Notes under the pieces: generated by a model
The model's input: the letters and a program-made list of their open reading frames with translations, nothing else
Databases searched by the model: none
What the model was told of the DNA's origin: nothing
Shown: in pieces, positions 53,359-61,916 of the stretch
How positions within the stretch are numbered: the first letter of the stretch is position 1
How the letters are laid out: the number at the start of each line of letters is the position of its first letter
Made by a program: the position numbers and the translations under genes
NCBI RefSeq assembly: GCF_000473165.1
Contig: NZ_KI421504.1
Location: 1,270,501-1,334,500 of the forward strand
DNA: 64,000 bases
Origin: Leisingera aquimarina DSM 24565
GTDB taxonomy: Bacteria; Pseudomonadota; Alphaproteobacteria; Rhodobacterales; Rhodobacteraceae
Direction of reading: 5' to 3'

Positions 53359-54390
53359 GCCATGCCCCGGATCGATACGCTCCTCTCTGCCTTTCCCCGT
53401 GCCAGCCTGCTTGGACAGCCCACGCCGTTGGAACGTCTCGGCCGACTGTCGGAGGAACTGGATATTGACCTCTGGATCAAGCGGGACGATCTGACCGGTC
53501 TCAGCTTTGGCGGCAACAAGACGCGCCAGTTGGAGTATTACATCGGTGCCGCGCGGGCGGCTGCGGCCGATACCATCCTGATCACCGGCGCGGTGCAGTC
53601 TAATTTCGCCCGTACCGCCGCCGCGGCGGCGGCGAAATACGGGATGCACGCGGTGCTGCAGCGAGAGGAGCGGGTGGCTGGCATGGATCCGCTCTACTAC
53701 AGTTCGGGCAATATCTTTCTGTCGGACATCCTTGGTGCCGATGTGATGCGCTATCCTGATGGCGAGGATGAGGTCGGCGCGGATGCTGCCCTGGAAGCCT
53801 GCGCCGAAGACCTGCGCGCCAAGGGCCGCAGCTCTTACATTATTCCGCTTGGCCTTGGTCATCCGCCGCTTGGCGCGCTTGGGTATGTGCAGGGCGGGGC
53901 GGAGCTGGCAGCGCAGATTGGCGGTTTTGATGCAGCCGTGGTGCCGTCGGGGAGCGGAGCGACCCACGGCGGGTTCTTGACCGGGGTGCGCCTCGCAGGC
54001 ATCACCGCGCCGGTCTTTGGCATCTGTGTGCGCCGTGATGCTGCGTTGCAGAAGGCGCGGCTGGAGCAAGTGGCGGATGCGCTGGCCACCCTGATGGGTA
54101 TCCCGCGTCCATTTGGCTGCGATGACATTTTCACCTGGGACGGTGCGCTGGCTCCTGGCTATGGCCGCGCAGGCCCTGCCACCCGCACTGCGCTCCAGCG
54201 GATGGCCAGAACCGAAGGGATCCTGCTGGACCCGGTCTATTCTGCCAAGACCTTTGCAGGGCTGCTGGGCTTGTTGAAGGAGGGGGCAATCACCAAGGGC
54301 CAGAAAATTCTGCTGCTGCATACCGGCGGGCTGCCGGCGCTGTTTGCCTATCAAAACGATCTTGGTTTCGGTGGAGCCGGCGCGCTATGA
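53359..54390 (+). CDS. D-cysteine desulfhydrase / L-cysteate sulfo-lyase-like PLP enzyme
   Basis: About 343 residues from the ATG at 53359 (AGGAGA upstream). The PLP lysine is in FGGNKTRQLEY near residue 51, with WIKRDDLTGLS before it; GAVQSNFARTAAAAA and PSGSGATHGG bind the PLP phosphate. The family includes 1-aminocyclopropane-1-carboxylate deaminase, D-cysteine desulfhydrase (DcyD) and CuyA, the L-cysteate sulfo-lyase of R. pomeroyi. Sequence alone does not separate DcyD from CuyA; the sulfonate region nearby keeps CuyA open. CuyA would release sulfite, which SoeABC could oxidise. Confidence 0.78.
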   Translation, partial: AMPRIDTLLSAFPRASLLGQPTPLERLGRLSEELDIDLWIKRDDLTGLSFGGNKTRQLEYYIGAARAAAADTILITGAVQSNFARTAAAAAAKYGMHAVLQREERVAGMDPLYYSSGNIFLSDILGADVMRYPDGEDEVGADAALEACAEDLRAKGRSSYIIPLGLGHPPLGALGYVQGGAELAAQIGGFDAAVVPSGSGATHGGFLTGVRLAGITAPVFGICVRRDAALQKARLEQVADALATLMGIPRPFGCDDIFTWDGALAPGYGRAGPATRTALQRMARTEGILLDPVYSAKTFAGLLGLLKEGAITKGQKILLLHTGGLPALFAYQNDLGFGGAGAL

Positions 54391-54530
54391 TCCGCTGCCA
54401 GTGGATTGCGCAGGCCCCAGAGGATCTTTTGCAGCGCCGCCCCCGCGGGGACACGGCGGAATAACTACGGGCCGTGAAAAGGCCGCCGGTCATGGCAGGA
54501 GCAGAGCCGACCGGTGGGTTTTGCGGTGGC

Positions 54531-55184
54531 TTAACTTTTGCCGAGCCGGCTTGCGTCCCGCGCAATCGCTTCGATTGCGGCCCAATTGCCAGCCTCGACC
54601 AGATCGGGTGGCGCCACCCAGCTGCCGCCGGCGCAGACCACGTTGGGCAGGCTTAGATAGGTTTCCGCATTGGCGGGGCTGATGCCGCCAGTGGGGCAGA
54701 AGGAGATTTGCGGCAAGGGCGCGCCGATCGCTTTCAGCGCGGGCGCACCGCCTGAGGCTTCAGCCGGGAAAAACTTCAGCATGCCATAACCGCGCGCCAG
54801 CAGGCGCATCGCCTCGGTTGCTGTTGCAGCACCGGGTAACAGCGGCAGGCCGATGGATTCGCAGGCGTCCAGCAAGTCATCCGTCGCGCCGGGGGAGACG
54901 CCGAACTGCGCGCCGGCCTCCTTGGCGGCTTCGGCGTCTTTGGGGGTGATCAGCGTGCCGGCTCCGACCACACCGCCCTTCACCTGTGCCATTTCGCGGA
55001 TCACATCCAGCGCAGCACTTGTGCGCAGGGTGACTTCCAGTGCCGGCAATCCGCCGGCGATCAGTGCTTCGGCTAGTGGCCGGGCATGGGCTGCATCCTC
55101 CACCACCAGCACCGGCATCACCGGCGCCAGGGTGCAGATCCCGCATGTGCGCAGGCTGGAGTCCTGAGGGGTTATCCGCGTCAT
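54531..55184 (-). CDS. eda: KDPG aldolase
   Basis: A 217-residue 2-dehydro-3-deoxyphosphogluconate aldolase from the ATG at 55182-55184, which lies one base after the edd stop. The catalytic Glu in ALEVTLRT near residue 50 and the Schiff-base lysine in MLKFFPAE near residue 137 are present. It splits KDPG into pyruvate and glyceraldehyde 3-phosphate. Confidence 0.95.
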   Translation of the reverse strand: MTRITPQDSSLRTCGICTLAPVMPVLVVEDAAHARPLAEALIAGGLPALEVTLRTSAALDVIREMAQVKGGVVGAGTLITPKDAEAAKEAGAQFGVSPGATDDLLDACESIGLPLLPGAATATEAMRLLARGYGMLKFFPAEASGGAPALKAIGAPLPQISFCPTGGISPANAETYLSLPNVVCAGGSWVAPPDLVEAGNWAAIEAIARDASRLGKS

Positions 55185-55185
55185 A

Positions 55186-56994
55186 CTAAACTCCAAAAAC
55201 GCTGGCGCCTTCGTCGGCCGAAGCGACCGAGCGGCGGAACAGGGAAAACAGCTCACGCCCGGTGCCGTGCTGATAGGCGCTGAGGTCGGCAGTGGCGGCG
55301 TCGCGCTCCAGCACGCCGCCGGTGAGGATTTCCAGCGTGCCGCGCACCGCGTCCAGCCGCAGCAGGTCGCCGTCCTGGAGTTTGGCAATCGGGCCGCCGT
55401 CCAGCGCTTCGGGCACCACATGGATTGCGGCGGGGATCTTGCCGGAGGCTCCAGACATCCGCCCGTCGGTGACCAGCGCCACCTTCTGGCCCTTGCCCTG
55501 CATGATACCCAGCATCGGGGTCAGACTGTGCAGTTCCGGCATGCCGTTGGCCTTGGGGCCCTGAAAGCGCACCACAACGATCACGTCGCCGGTGAGTTCC
55601 CCTGCCTTGAAGGCGGCCTTGGCTTCCTCTTGGTCATGAAAGACGCGGGCGGTGGCCTGGATCACCTGGTGTTCCCTGGCCACTGCCGAGACCTTGATCA
55701 CCGACGTGCCCAGGTTGCCGGTCAGCCGCTTCAATCCGCCGGTCGCCTGGAACGGTGCGTCCACCGGGCGCAGCACCGCGTCATTCAGGCTTTGCCCCGG
55801 ACCGGCGCGGAAGGTCAGGCCGTCCTCGGACAGGAACGGCTCCATCACGTAGTTCTCCAACCCTTCGCCCGCCACGGTTTTGGTGTCAGGGTGGAGGCCG
55901 CCGGCCTTCAGCAGTTCGCCGATCATGTAGCCGAGGCCGCCGGCTGCGTGGAAATGGTTCACGTCAGCAAGGCCGTTGGGATAGACCTTTGCCAAAAGCG
56001 GTACCGCTTCGGACAGATCTGCAAAGTCCTGCCAGTCCAGCAGGATGCCGCCCGCACGGGCCATTGCGATCAGGTGGATCAGCAAGTTGGTGGAGCCGCC
56101 GGTGGCCATCAGCCCGACGATGCCATTGGCATAGGCTTTCTCGTCCAGAACGTCGCAGACCGGGGTGTAATTATTTCCCAATGCACTGAGCGACAGCGCG
56201 CGTTTGGCGCCCTCAACAGTCAGCGCCTCGCGCAGCGGTGTGCCGGGTGTGACAAAAGAGGAGCCGGGCAAGTGCAGACCCATGAACTCCATCAGCATCT
56301 GGTTGGTGTTAGCAGTGCCGTAGAAGGTGCAGGTGCCGGGCCCATGATAGGCCGCCATTTCTGCCTTCAGCAATTCCTCGCGGCTGATTTCTCCGGCCGC
56401 AAATCTCTGGCGGATCTTGGCTTTGTCATCGTTGGCGAGGCCGCTGATCATCGGGCCTGCCGGCAGGAAAACCGCCGGGATGTGGCCGAACGCCTGCGCG
56501 CCGATCACCAGCCCCGGCACGATCTTGTCGCAGACGCCAAGAAAGACCGCAGCGTCGAATACATTATGGCTAAGCGCGATTCCTGCGGCCATGGCAATGG
56601 TGTCGCGGGAAAACAGGCTCAGCTCCATGCCGGCCTCTCCTTGGGTGACGCCGTCGCACATGGCAGGCACCCCGCCGGCCACTTGGGCGGTGCCGCCGCC
56701 TTTGCGCACCGCGTCGCGGATCAGGGCCGGGTAGGTCTCAAATGGCTGGTGCGCCGAAAGCATGTCGTTGTAGGCGGTGACAATGCCGAGGTGGCCCTTG
56801 GAACCTTGGGCCAGCTTCTGTTGGTCGGGACCGGTTGCGGCATAGGCGTGAGCCTGGCCAGAGCAGGACAGATGCGCCCGCGCAGGCCCTTTCCCGCGTG
56901 CCGCCCGCATCCGCTCCAAATAGGCCGCACGGGTGGCCTCGCTGCGGGCGATGATGCGATCGGTGACGGCGGCCAGGGTGGGGTTCAGGGTCAT
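55186..56994 (-). CDS. edd: phosphogluconate dehydratase
   Basis: A 602-residue enzyme of the IlvD/Edd family from the ATG at 56992-56994. Iron-sulfur cysteines and signatures are [22 protein letters not shown] near 120, [11 protein letters not shown] near 160 and [15 protein letters not shown] near 220. It dehydrates 6-phosphogluconate to KDPG in the Entner-Doudoroff pathway. It lies between zwf and eda with short spacing, so the three form an operon. Confidence 0.95.
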   Translation of the reverse strand: MTLNPTLAAVTDRIIARSEATRAAYLERMRAARGKGPARAHLSCSGQAHAYAATGPDQQKLAQGSKGHLGIVTAYNDMLSAHQPFETYPALIRDAVRKGGGTAQVAGGVPAMCDGVTQGEAGMELSLFSRDTIAMAAGIALSHNVFDAAVFLGVCDKIVPGLVIGAQAFGHIPAVFLPAGPMISGLANDDKAKIRQRFAAGEISREELLKAEMAAYHGPGTCTFYGTANTNQMLMEFMGLHLPGSSFVTPGTPLREALTVEGAKRALSLSALGNNYTPVCDVLDEKAYANGIVGLMATGGSTNLLIHLIAMARAGGILLDWQDFADLSEAVPLLAKVYPNGLADVNHFHAAGGLGYMIGELLKAGGLHPDTKTVAGEGLENYVMEPFLSEDGLTFRAGPGQSLNDAVLRPVDAPFQATGGLKRLTGNLGTSVIKVSAVAREHQVIQATARVFHDQEEAKAAFKAGELTGDVIVVVRFQGPKANGMPELHSLTPMLGIMQGKGQKVALVTDGRMSGASGKIPAAIHVVPEALDGGPIAKLQDGDLLRLDAVRGTLEILTGGVLERDAATADLSAYQHGTGRELFSLFRRSVASADEGASVFGV

Positions 56995-57042
56995 GGGGTG
57001 CCTTTGTAGCAAACTGCGGGGGCAAAGGGGAGGGCGGTCATT

Positions 57043-58503
57043 TTAGGTTCCGATACTGCGCCAGCGGCGGCCGTCGCGGTGGATCAGCAGCAACGAGTCA
57101 TCGGGGCCGGCGCTGCCGCTGTCGTAGGGCTGCGGGGCCTCGCCGGCGTCCTGCCACCCGGCGATGATCGGATCAGCCCAGGCCCAGGCGGCCTCGACCT
57201 CATCGCCGCGCATGAAAAGGGTCTGGTTGCCACGGATCACATCCATGATCAGCCGTTCATAGGCATCCTGCGGGCGGCCCGATTCAGGCAGCTCATCAGC
57301 GAATGTCATGTCCAGGTTGGCGCCGGTCAGGCGCATGCCGCCGGGGCCGGGGTCCTTGATGGTGGTTTTCAGCGTGATGCCCTCATCCGGTTGCAGGCGG
57401 ATCACCAGCACATTTCCATGCACGGTGCCGGAGCCTTCAAAGATGTTGTGCGGCGGATCGCGGAAATAGACCGCGATCTCGCTCATCCGCTCGCGCAGGC
57501 ATTTGCCGGTGCGCAAGTAGAACGGGATCCCGGCCCAGCGCCAGTTTGCCACCTCCGCCTTCAGCGCGATATAGCTTTCGGTGCGGCTGGAGGGATTGCC
57601 GGCATGATCGCGGTAGCTGTCGCCGGATTTGTCCCCGTTCCGGCCCCGGTACTGGCCGCGGGCGATGCTGGACTGGGGAACCGGGCGCAGGGCCTCGATC
57701 ACCTTGACCTTCTCGTCGCGCACCGCATTGGGGGTGAATTGCGCGGGCGGCTCCATTGCAGTGAGGCACAGAAGCTGCATCAGGTGGTTCTGCACCATAT
57801 CCCGCATGGCGCCGGATTTGTCGTAGTACTCGCCACGTCCTTCGACCCCGATGCTTTCGGCCACGGTGATCTGCACATGGTCGATGTGAGAGGAGTTCCA
57901 CAAAGGTTCAAACAGCGAATTGGCAAAGCGCAGAGCCATCAGGTTCTGCACCGTTTCTTTGCCCAGATAATGGTCGATCCGGTAGATCTGCTGTTCTTCA
58001 AAATGCGCCCGCAGCGCGGTGTTCAGGGATTGGGCCGAGGCTAGGTCGTGGCCAAAGGGTTTTTCCAGCACTATGCGGCTGTCGGGGGTGGCGATGCCGG
58101 TCTCGCTGAGGCGGCGGGCAATGTCGGTGAACAGCGACGGGCCGACCGACAAGTAGAAGGCGCGCACCGCATCGTCGCGCAGTTTCCCGTGAATCACATC
58201 CCAGCCGCTGTCGCCGCGCGCATCCACCGCGACATAATCCAGAAGCGCCGTGAAACCGGCGATTTCCTCGGGTGTCGTCTCCACGTCCTGGCCGAAATCG
58301 CGGACCGCGTCGGCAGTCTGGGCGCGGAACTCCTCGGCCGTCAGATCGCTGCGGGAGCTGCCGATGATGCGGCAGTCCGCGCTGAACTGGCCGATCTGGA
58401 AACGGTGAAACAAGGCCGGCAAGATTTTGCGGCGGGCCAGATCACCGGTCGCGCCAAACAGCACGAGGTCAAAGGGTTCAACGGGGATGACGCGGGAAAC
58501 CAT
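57043..58503 (-). CDS. zwf: glucose-6-phosphate dehydrogenase
   Basis: A 486-residue enzyme. The NADP-binding GATGDLARRK lies at residues 17-26 and the substrate/catalytic RIDHYLGKE near 178. It oxidises glucose 6-phosphate to 6-phosphogluconolactone, feeding edd. The operon runs zwf-edd-eda, and the lactonase gene pgl that usually stands next to zwf is not in the gap (48 bases), so lactone hydrolysis is supplied from elsewhere or occurs spontaneously. Confidence 0.95.
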   Translation of the reverse strand: MVSRVIPVEPFDLVLFGATGDLARRKILPALFHRFQIGQFSADCRIIGSSRSDLTAEEFRAQTADAVRDFGQDVETTPEEIAGFTALLDYVAVDARGDSGWDVIHGKLRDDAVRAFYLSVGPSLFTDIARRLSETGIATPDSRIVLEKPFGHDLASAQSLNTALRAHFEEQQIYRIDHYLGKETVQNLMALRFANSLFEPLWNSSHIDHVQITVAESIGVEGRGEYYDKSGAMRDMVQNHLMQLLCLTAMEPPAQFTPNAVRDEKVKVIEALRPVPQSSIARGQYRGRNGDKSGDSYRDHAGNPSSRTESYIALKAEVANWRWAGIPFYLRTGKCLRERMSEIAVYFRDPPHNIFEGSGTVHGNVLVIRLQPDEGITLKTTIKDPGPGGMRLTGANLDMTFADELPESGRPQDAYERLIMDVIRGNQTLFMRGDEVEAAWAWADPIIAGWQDAGEAPQPYDSGSAGPDDSLLLIHRDGRRWRSIGT

Positions 58504-58599
58504 TGATTTTACATCGCTGTTCTACAGGGGCCGGGCTATTGTGCCGTTTGGGGCGGGGCAATTCAATTGCGTCTGTTGCAATACGGCTGGCTAAAGTTG

Positions 58600-58613
58600 A
58601 GTTAACGCTAACA
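58600..58613. promoter_or_regulatory. LacI-type operator-like palindrome upstream of zwf
   Basis: AGTTAACGCTAACA at 58600-58613 is close to the TGTTAGCGCTAACA sites of GntR/LacI-type sugar regulators (12 of 14 bases). It lies 97 bases upstream of zwf. It would fit control by a gluconate or glucose regulator, none of which is encoded in the window. Confidence 0.5.
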
Positions 58614-58750
58614 TGCGGGGTCGGTGAGGGCCATCCGAAAAAATGCGGCTGCCGGCCCGCTTGCAAATAGGTCAACAGTGCTGATCAATTGTTGCCCTGT
58701 CCCGGACTTCCCGCTTGAATTGATTGCGGGCTTAAGGAATTGGGTAGTCA

Positions 58751-59355
58751 TGAGCACGTTTCACTGCCCCAATTGCGCCAGCCCGGTGACCCCGGCGGCG
58801 GCCGCGGTCAAGCTGACAGCCTGCGAGTCCTGCGGCACCACCCTATTCATCGAGGATGCGCAGGCGCGGCTGGCGGGCGAAGCAGGCATCATGCACGCGA
58901 CGCCGATGCTGTTCGGCCTGGGTGGAACGACCCGGCTAGGCGGCCGGAGTTTGCAGATCCTGGGCCATGCGCGGTTTGCTTACGGGCGCGGATTTTGGGA
59001 TGAATTCTGGGCTTTGGACACTAGCGGTACCCCTTTCTAGGCGTCTTTGGACGAGGGCGATATCGTGCTGCAAGGGCGCTGACGCGCTCTGGCTGGCTGC
59101 GGTATGATGGCTATCATCCTCTCAGGCAGCGCATTGACTATGACAGCGTTGAGTTCGCCGTCACCTAAGAAGACAACGCCGAATGCGTCGCAGTGCGGGC
59201 AGTCTCGATCAGTCCCTGCTGTTGAAGCGCGCTACCGTTTTGTGAACTTGCTGGGCGACGACGGCACGCTGTTGTCCGGTGAGTTCCAGGGGAGCAGCCG
59301 CGAATGGTACCGCGGCCACTGGTTCGATCCGTTTGAGGTCGAGGTGCTGGCATGA
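58751..59355 (+). pseudogene. DUF4178 protein, multiply frameshifted
   Basis: The ATG at 58751 opens a good N-terminus with two CxxC pairs (FHCPNCASP, ACESCGTTLF), then the GRGFWDEFWALD start of the DUF4178 domain. A stop appears at 59038. Beyond it homologous pieces remain in other frames: DEGDIVLQ near 59050, DYDSVEFAV near 59138, EDNAECVAV near 59171 and, in the last frame, YRFVNLLGDDGTLLSGEF through HWFDPFEVEV ending at 59355. At least three shifts are needed to join them, so the gene is dead. Confidence 0.78.
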
Positions 59356-59849
59356 CACGCAAAGCTGGGCTGACGGCGGCCATCTGGTTTTCACCCGCCG
59401 CTACCGCCGCCCGGTGTCGGTGCATTGGTTGGAACGCTTGGAACACCGGTCAAAAGTGCCTGCGGAATCCCGCTTCTTCCGCTATTGCGACACCTCCACC
59501 AGTCGGGTTGCCTTCGCCGAACGGGAGCTCACCTGGTCTCCCAGGAAAAGGTGAAAAGACCACCGCGGTCAAGACGCTAGCTGATGACGCAATGCTGAGC
59601 GCTGCCAATACGCTGAGATTCCATGCGCTGGCGGGCTACTATCAGGACGGATGGGATCAGTGGATTGAGGCGGGCCGTCTCCCGGCATGGGAAACGAACC
59701 GGAAACCCCGGTTTTCCGCGCCGGAGTTTTGGTGAAATTCCGGTGCCGCTGACGGCGGGCCTTTATGTATTTGATCAAATCTTGCGGGAACGTGCTGCAG
59801 CCGCTAAGCATGATCCGAAGGACACAGGCACCAACAGGGAGGAATGCCC
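59356..59849. other. relic region without a supported gene
   Basis: After the DUF4178 relic several overlapping short frames of 60-130 codons exist on the plus strand (for example one ending ...DGWDQWIEAGRLPAWETNRK at 59735), but none has a ribosome site, a recognised domain or consistent codon use over its length. The stretch probably holds decayed remains of one or two genes that stood between DUF4178 and the CoA-transferase gene. Confidence 0.4.
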
Positions 59850-60953
59850 ATGACCCCGCTAGCCGGCCTTAAGGTGGTTGAACTTGCCCGTATCCTGGCC
59901 GGGCCCTGGATCGGCCAGTCGCTGGCGGATCTGGGCGCCGAAGTGGTGAAGGTGGAAAGCCCGGACGGCGACGATACCCGCAAATGGGGGCCGCCGTTCA
60001 TTGAGCGGGACGGTGACAAGACCGCCGCCTATTATTATGCCGCCAACCGGGGCAAGGACTGTGTAATAGCTGACTTCCGGACTGAAGGCGGCAAGCAGGC
60101 GGTGATCGATCTGATCCGGGATGCTGACATCCTGATCGAGAACTTCAAGGTTGGCGGCCTGAAGAAATACGGATTGGATTACGACAGCCTGGCGCAGATC
60201 AACCCACGGCTGATCTACTGCTCCGTCACCGGTTTTGGCCAGGACGGGCCTTATGCCAAACGGGCAGGCTATGACTTTCTGCTGCAGGGGATGTCAGGTC
60301 TGATGTCGATCACCGGCGCGCAGGACGGCCAGCCGCAAAAGGTCGGCGTGGCGATCACCGATATTGTCACCGGGCTTTATGGCACCATCGGCATCCTGGC
60401 GGCAGTGGAGCAGCGCCACACAACGGGCCGCGGCCAGCATCTGGATATGTCGCTGATGGATTGCGCGACGGCCCTGCTGGCAAACCAGGCAATGAACTAT
60501 CTGGCAACCGGCGACAGTCCGGTGCGGCTGGGCAATGATCATCCGAATATCGCGCCCTATCAGGTGATGGCGGTGAAAGACGGCCATGTGATCCTGGCGG
60601 TGGGCAATGACGGGCAGTTCCAGCGGCTGTGCGATGTGTTGGGGCTGGCAGAAGCCAAGGCGGACGCACGGTTCCAGACCAACCAGCTGCGGGTTGCCAA
60701 CCGCAAGGTGCTGACGGCGGTTCTGGAGGAAGTGCTGGCGGACTGGGCGCAAACGGAGCTTCTGGCGGCGCTGGAAGCGGCGACGGTGCCTGCCGGGCCG
60801 ATCAACACTATCGGGCAGGCCTTTGAGGATCCGCAGATACAGCACCGGCAGATGCAGATCGCACCGGAAGGCGTGCCAGGAGTGCGGGGTCCGTGGAAGT
60901 TTTCCGAAGCGGAACTTGCGTTGGATAAATCGGCGCCGAAGCTGCCGGAGTAA
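59850..60953 (+). CDS. CaiB/BaiF-family CoA-transferase
   Basis: About 367 residues from the ATG at 59850 (GGGAGGA seven bases before; an ATG at 59844 is too close). Family III CoA-transferase features: VELARILAGPWIGQSLADLGAEVVKVE at the start, NFKVGGLKKYGLDYDSL, the catalytic aspartate in RAGYDFLLQGMSG near 149 and DHPNIAPYQ. It moves CoA between carboxylic acids; the acids are not known here. Confidence 0.88.
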   Translation: MTPLAGLKVVELARILAGPWIGQSLADLGAEVVKVESPDGDDTRKWGPPFIERDGDKTAAYYYAANRGKDCVIADFRTEGGKQAVIDLIRDADILIENFKVGGLKKYGLDYDSLAQINPRLIYCSVTGFGQDGPYAKRAGYDFLLQGMSGLMSITGAQDGQPQKVGVAITDIVTGLYGTIGILAAVEQRHTTGRGQHLDMSLMDCATALLANQAMNYLATGDSPVRLGNDHPNIAPYQVMAVKDGHVILAVGNDGQFQRLCDVLGLAEAKADARFQTNQLRVANRKVLTAVLEEVLADWAQTELLAALEAATVPAGPINTIGQAFEDPQIQHRQMQIAPEGVPGVRGPWKFSEAELALDKSAPKLPE

Positions 60954-60986
60954 CCCGCAGCCCGGCGTGCAGCGGACCGGATGCGG

Positions 60987-61775
60987 TTATTCCTGAAGGC
61001 CTGCGCTCAGGCTGAGTGGCGGCTGTTCTCCCAGCAGGCGCCGTACCTTCGGGTCAATGCGGGTGCTGGCCTCGGGGTAAGCACCGGTTGCGGCCAGCGC
61101 TTCGCGGGCCGAGGTCCTTTCGCCGATCCGTACCCAGACGGTGCTGGTGGCGAACGGTGCCTGGCCGGGGCCAGCGGAGATCCCCAAAGTCAGCCCCTGC
61201 AAGAAGGAGACCTGCTGCGGATGGGCGGGCATTAGAACCGTTTCTGACAGGTAGCCGCCGCCGCGGCGGGGCGTTTCATACATGCAGATGCGGTTGTTGC
61301 GGAGGGTGGCCATGCCGGCATAGCGGCTGCGCTGGCGAATGCTGCCGTCGCGGGCAATGGCACGCTCAAACGTGTGGGTAACGGCGCAACCGTCCTGCGG
61401 GCGCAGCCAGATCAGCGTGCGCACGATCTGGCCGGGCCAGGTTGGGGTGCGGAAGTAACCGTGGTAGACCCCCATGAAACGGCGCAGGCGCCGGGCCTGG
61501 TCGCGGAACAGGCTGCCGAATTGCAAAGCCGGGGCCGACACTGCGGTGGCTGCGCCCCTTTGCTGGCGAAAGTCCTGATGCGGGACAAACAGCGCCTCCT
61601 CCTCCAGGCCGAAGTAACGCGCGATGCGGTGCAGATTGTGAGCCGAAGGCAGGCCGTGCCCGTTGAGATACCGGTTAAACTGCTGCCGGTTCATACCGAT
61701 CTCGCGGCAGACCTGGGCGATGCTGCCGGTATCGGCGCACAACCTTCGCAAATTGCGGGAAAAATCGTTTGGCAT
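60987..61775 (-). CDS. XRE-type HTH regulator with C-terminal sensor domain
   Basis: A 262-residue protein starting MPNDFSRNLRRLCADTGSIAQVCREIGMNRQQFNRYLNGHGLPS, an atypical XRE-like helix-turn-helix in residues 18-45, followed by about 190 residues without a named domain (GYFRTPTWPG, SRYAGMATLRNNRICMYETP). Divergent from the CocE-type hydrolase gene with 141 bases between, so that gene is its probable target. The upstream region has the short repeat TTGCATACAA. Confidence 0.75.
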   Translation of the reverse strand: MPNDFSRNLRRLCADTGSIAQVCREIGMNRQQFNRYLNGHGLPSAHNLHRIARYFGLEEEALFVPHQDFRQQRGAATAVSAPALQFGSLFRDQARRLRRFMGVYHGYFRTPTWPGQIVRTLIWLRPQDGCAVTHTFERAIARDGSIRQRSRYAGMATLRNNRICMYETPRRGGGYLSETVLMPAHPQQVSFLQGLTLGISAGPGQAPFATSTVWVRIGERTSAREALAATGAYPEASTRIDPKVRRLLGEQPPLSLSAGLQE

Positions 61776-61916
61776 CGGTGCGGGCTTTCACGGAGTGACT
61801 GATTGAGTGCGTACCTTCGCTTACATTTGCATACAAGTGCTCGCTTTTCATACGGTGCCAGTTTGGCAAGAGTGCCGCCAAAGGGCACCGCCCGGAACTG
61901 AGACAAGGAAGACTAA

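Noticed and set aside
55267-57009. A 580-codon frame on the plus strand opposite edd
   Set aside because: Shadow of edd; low-complexity Gln/His/Arg composition.
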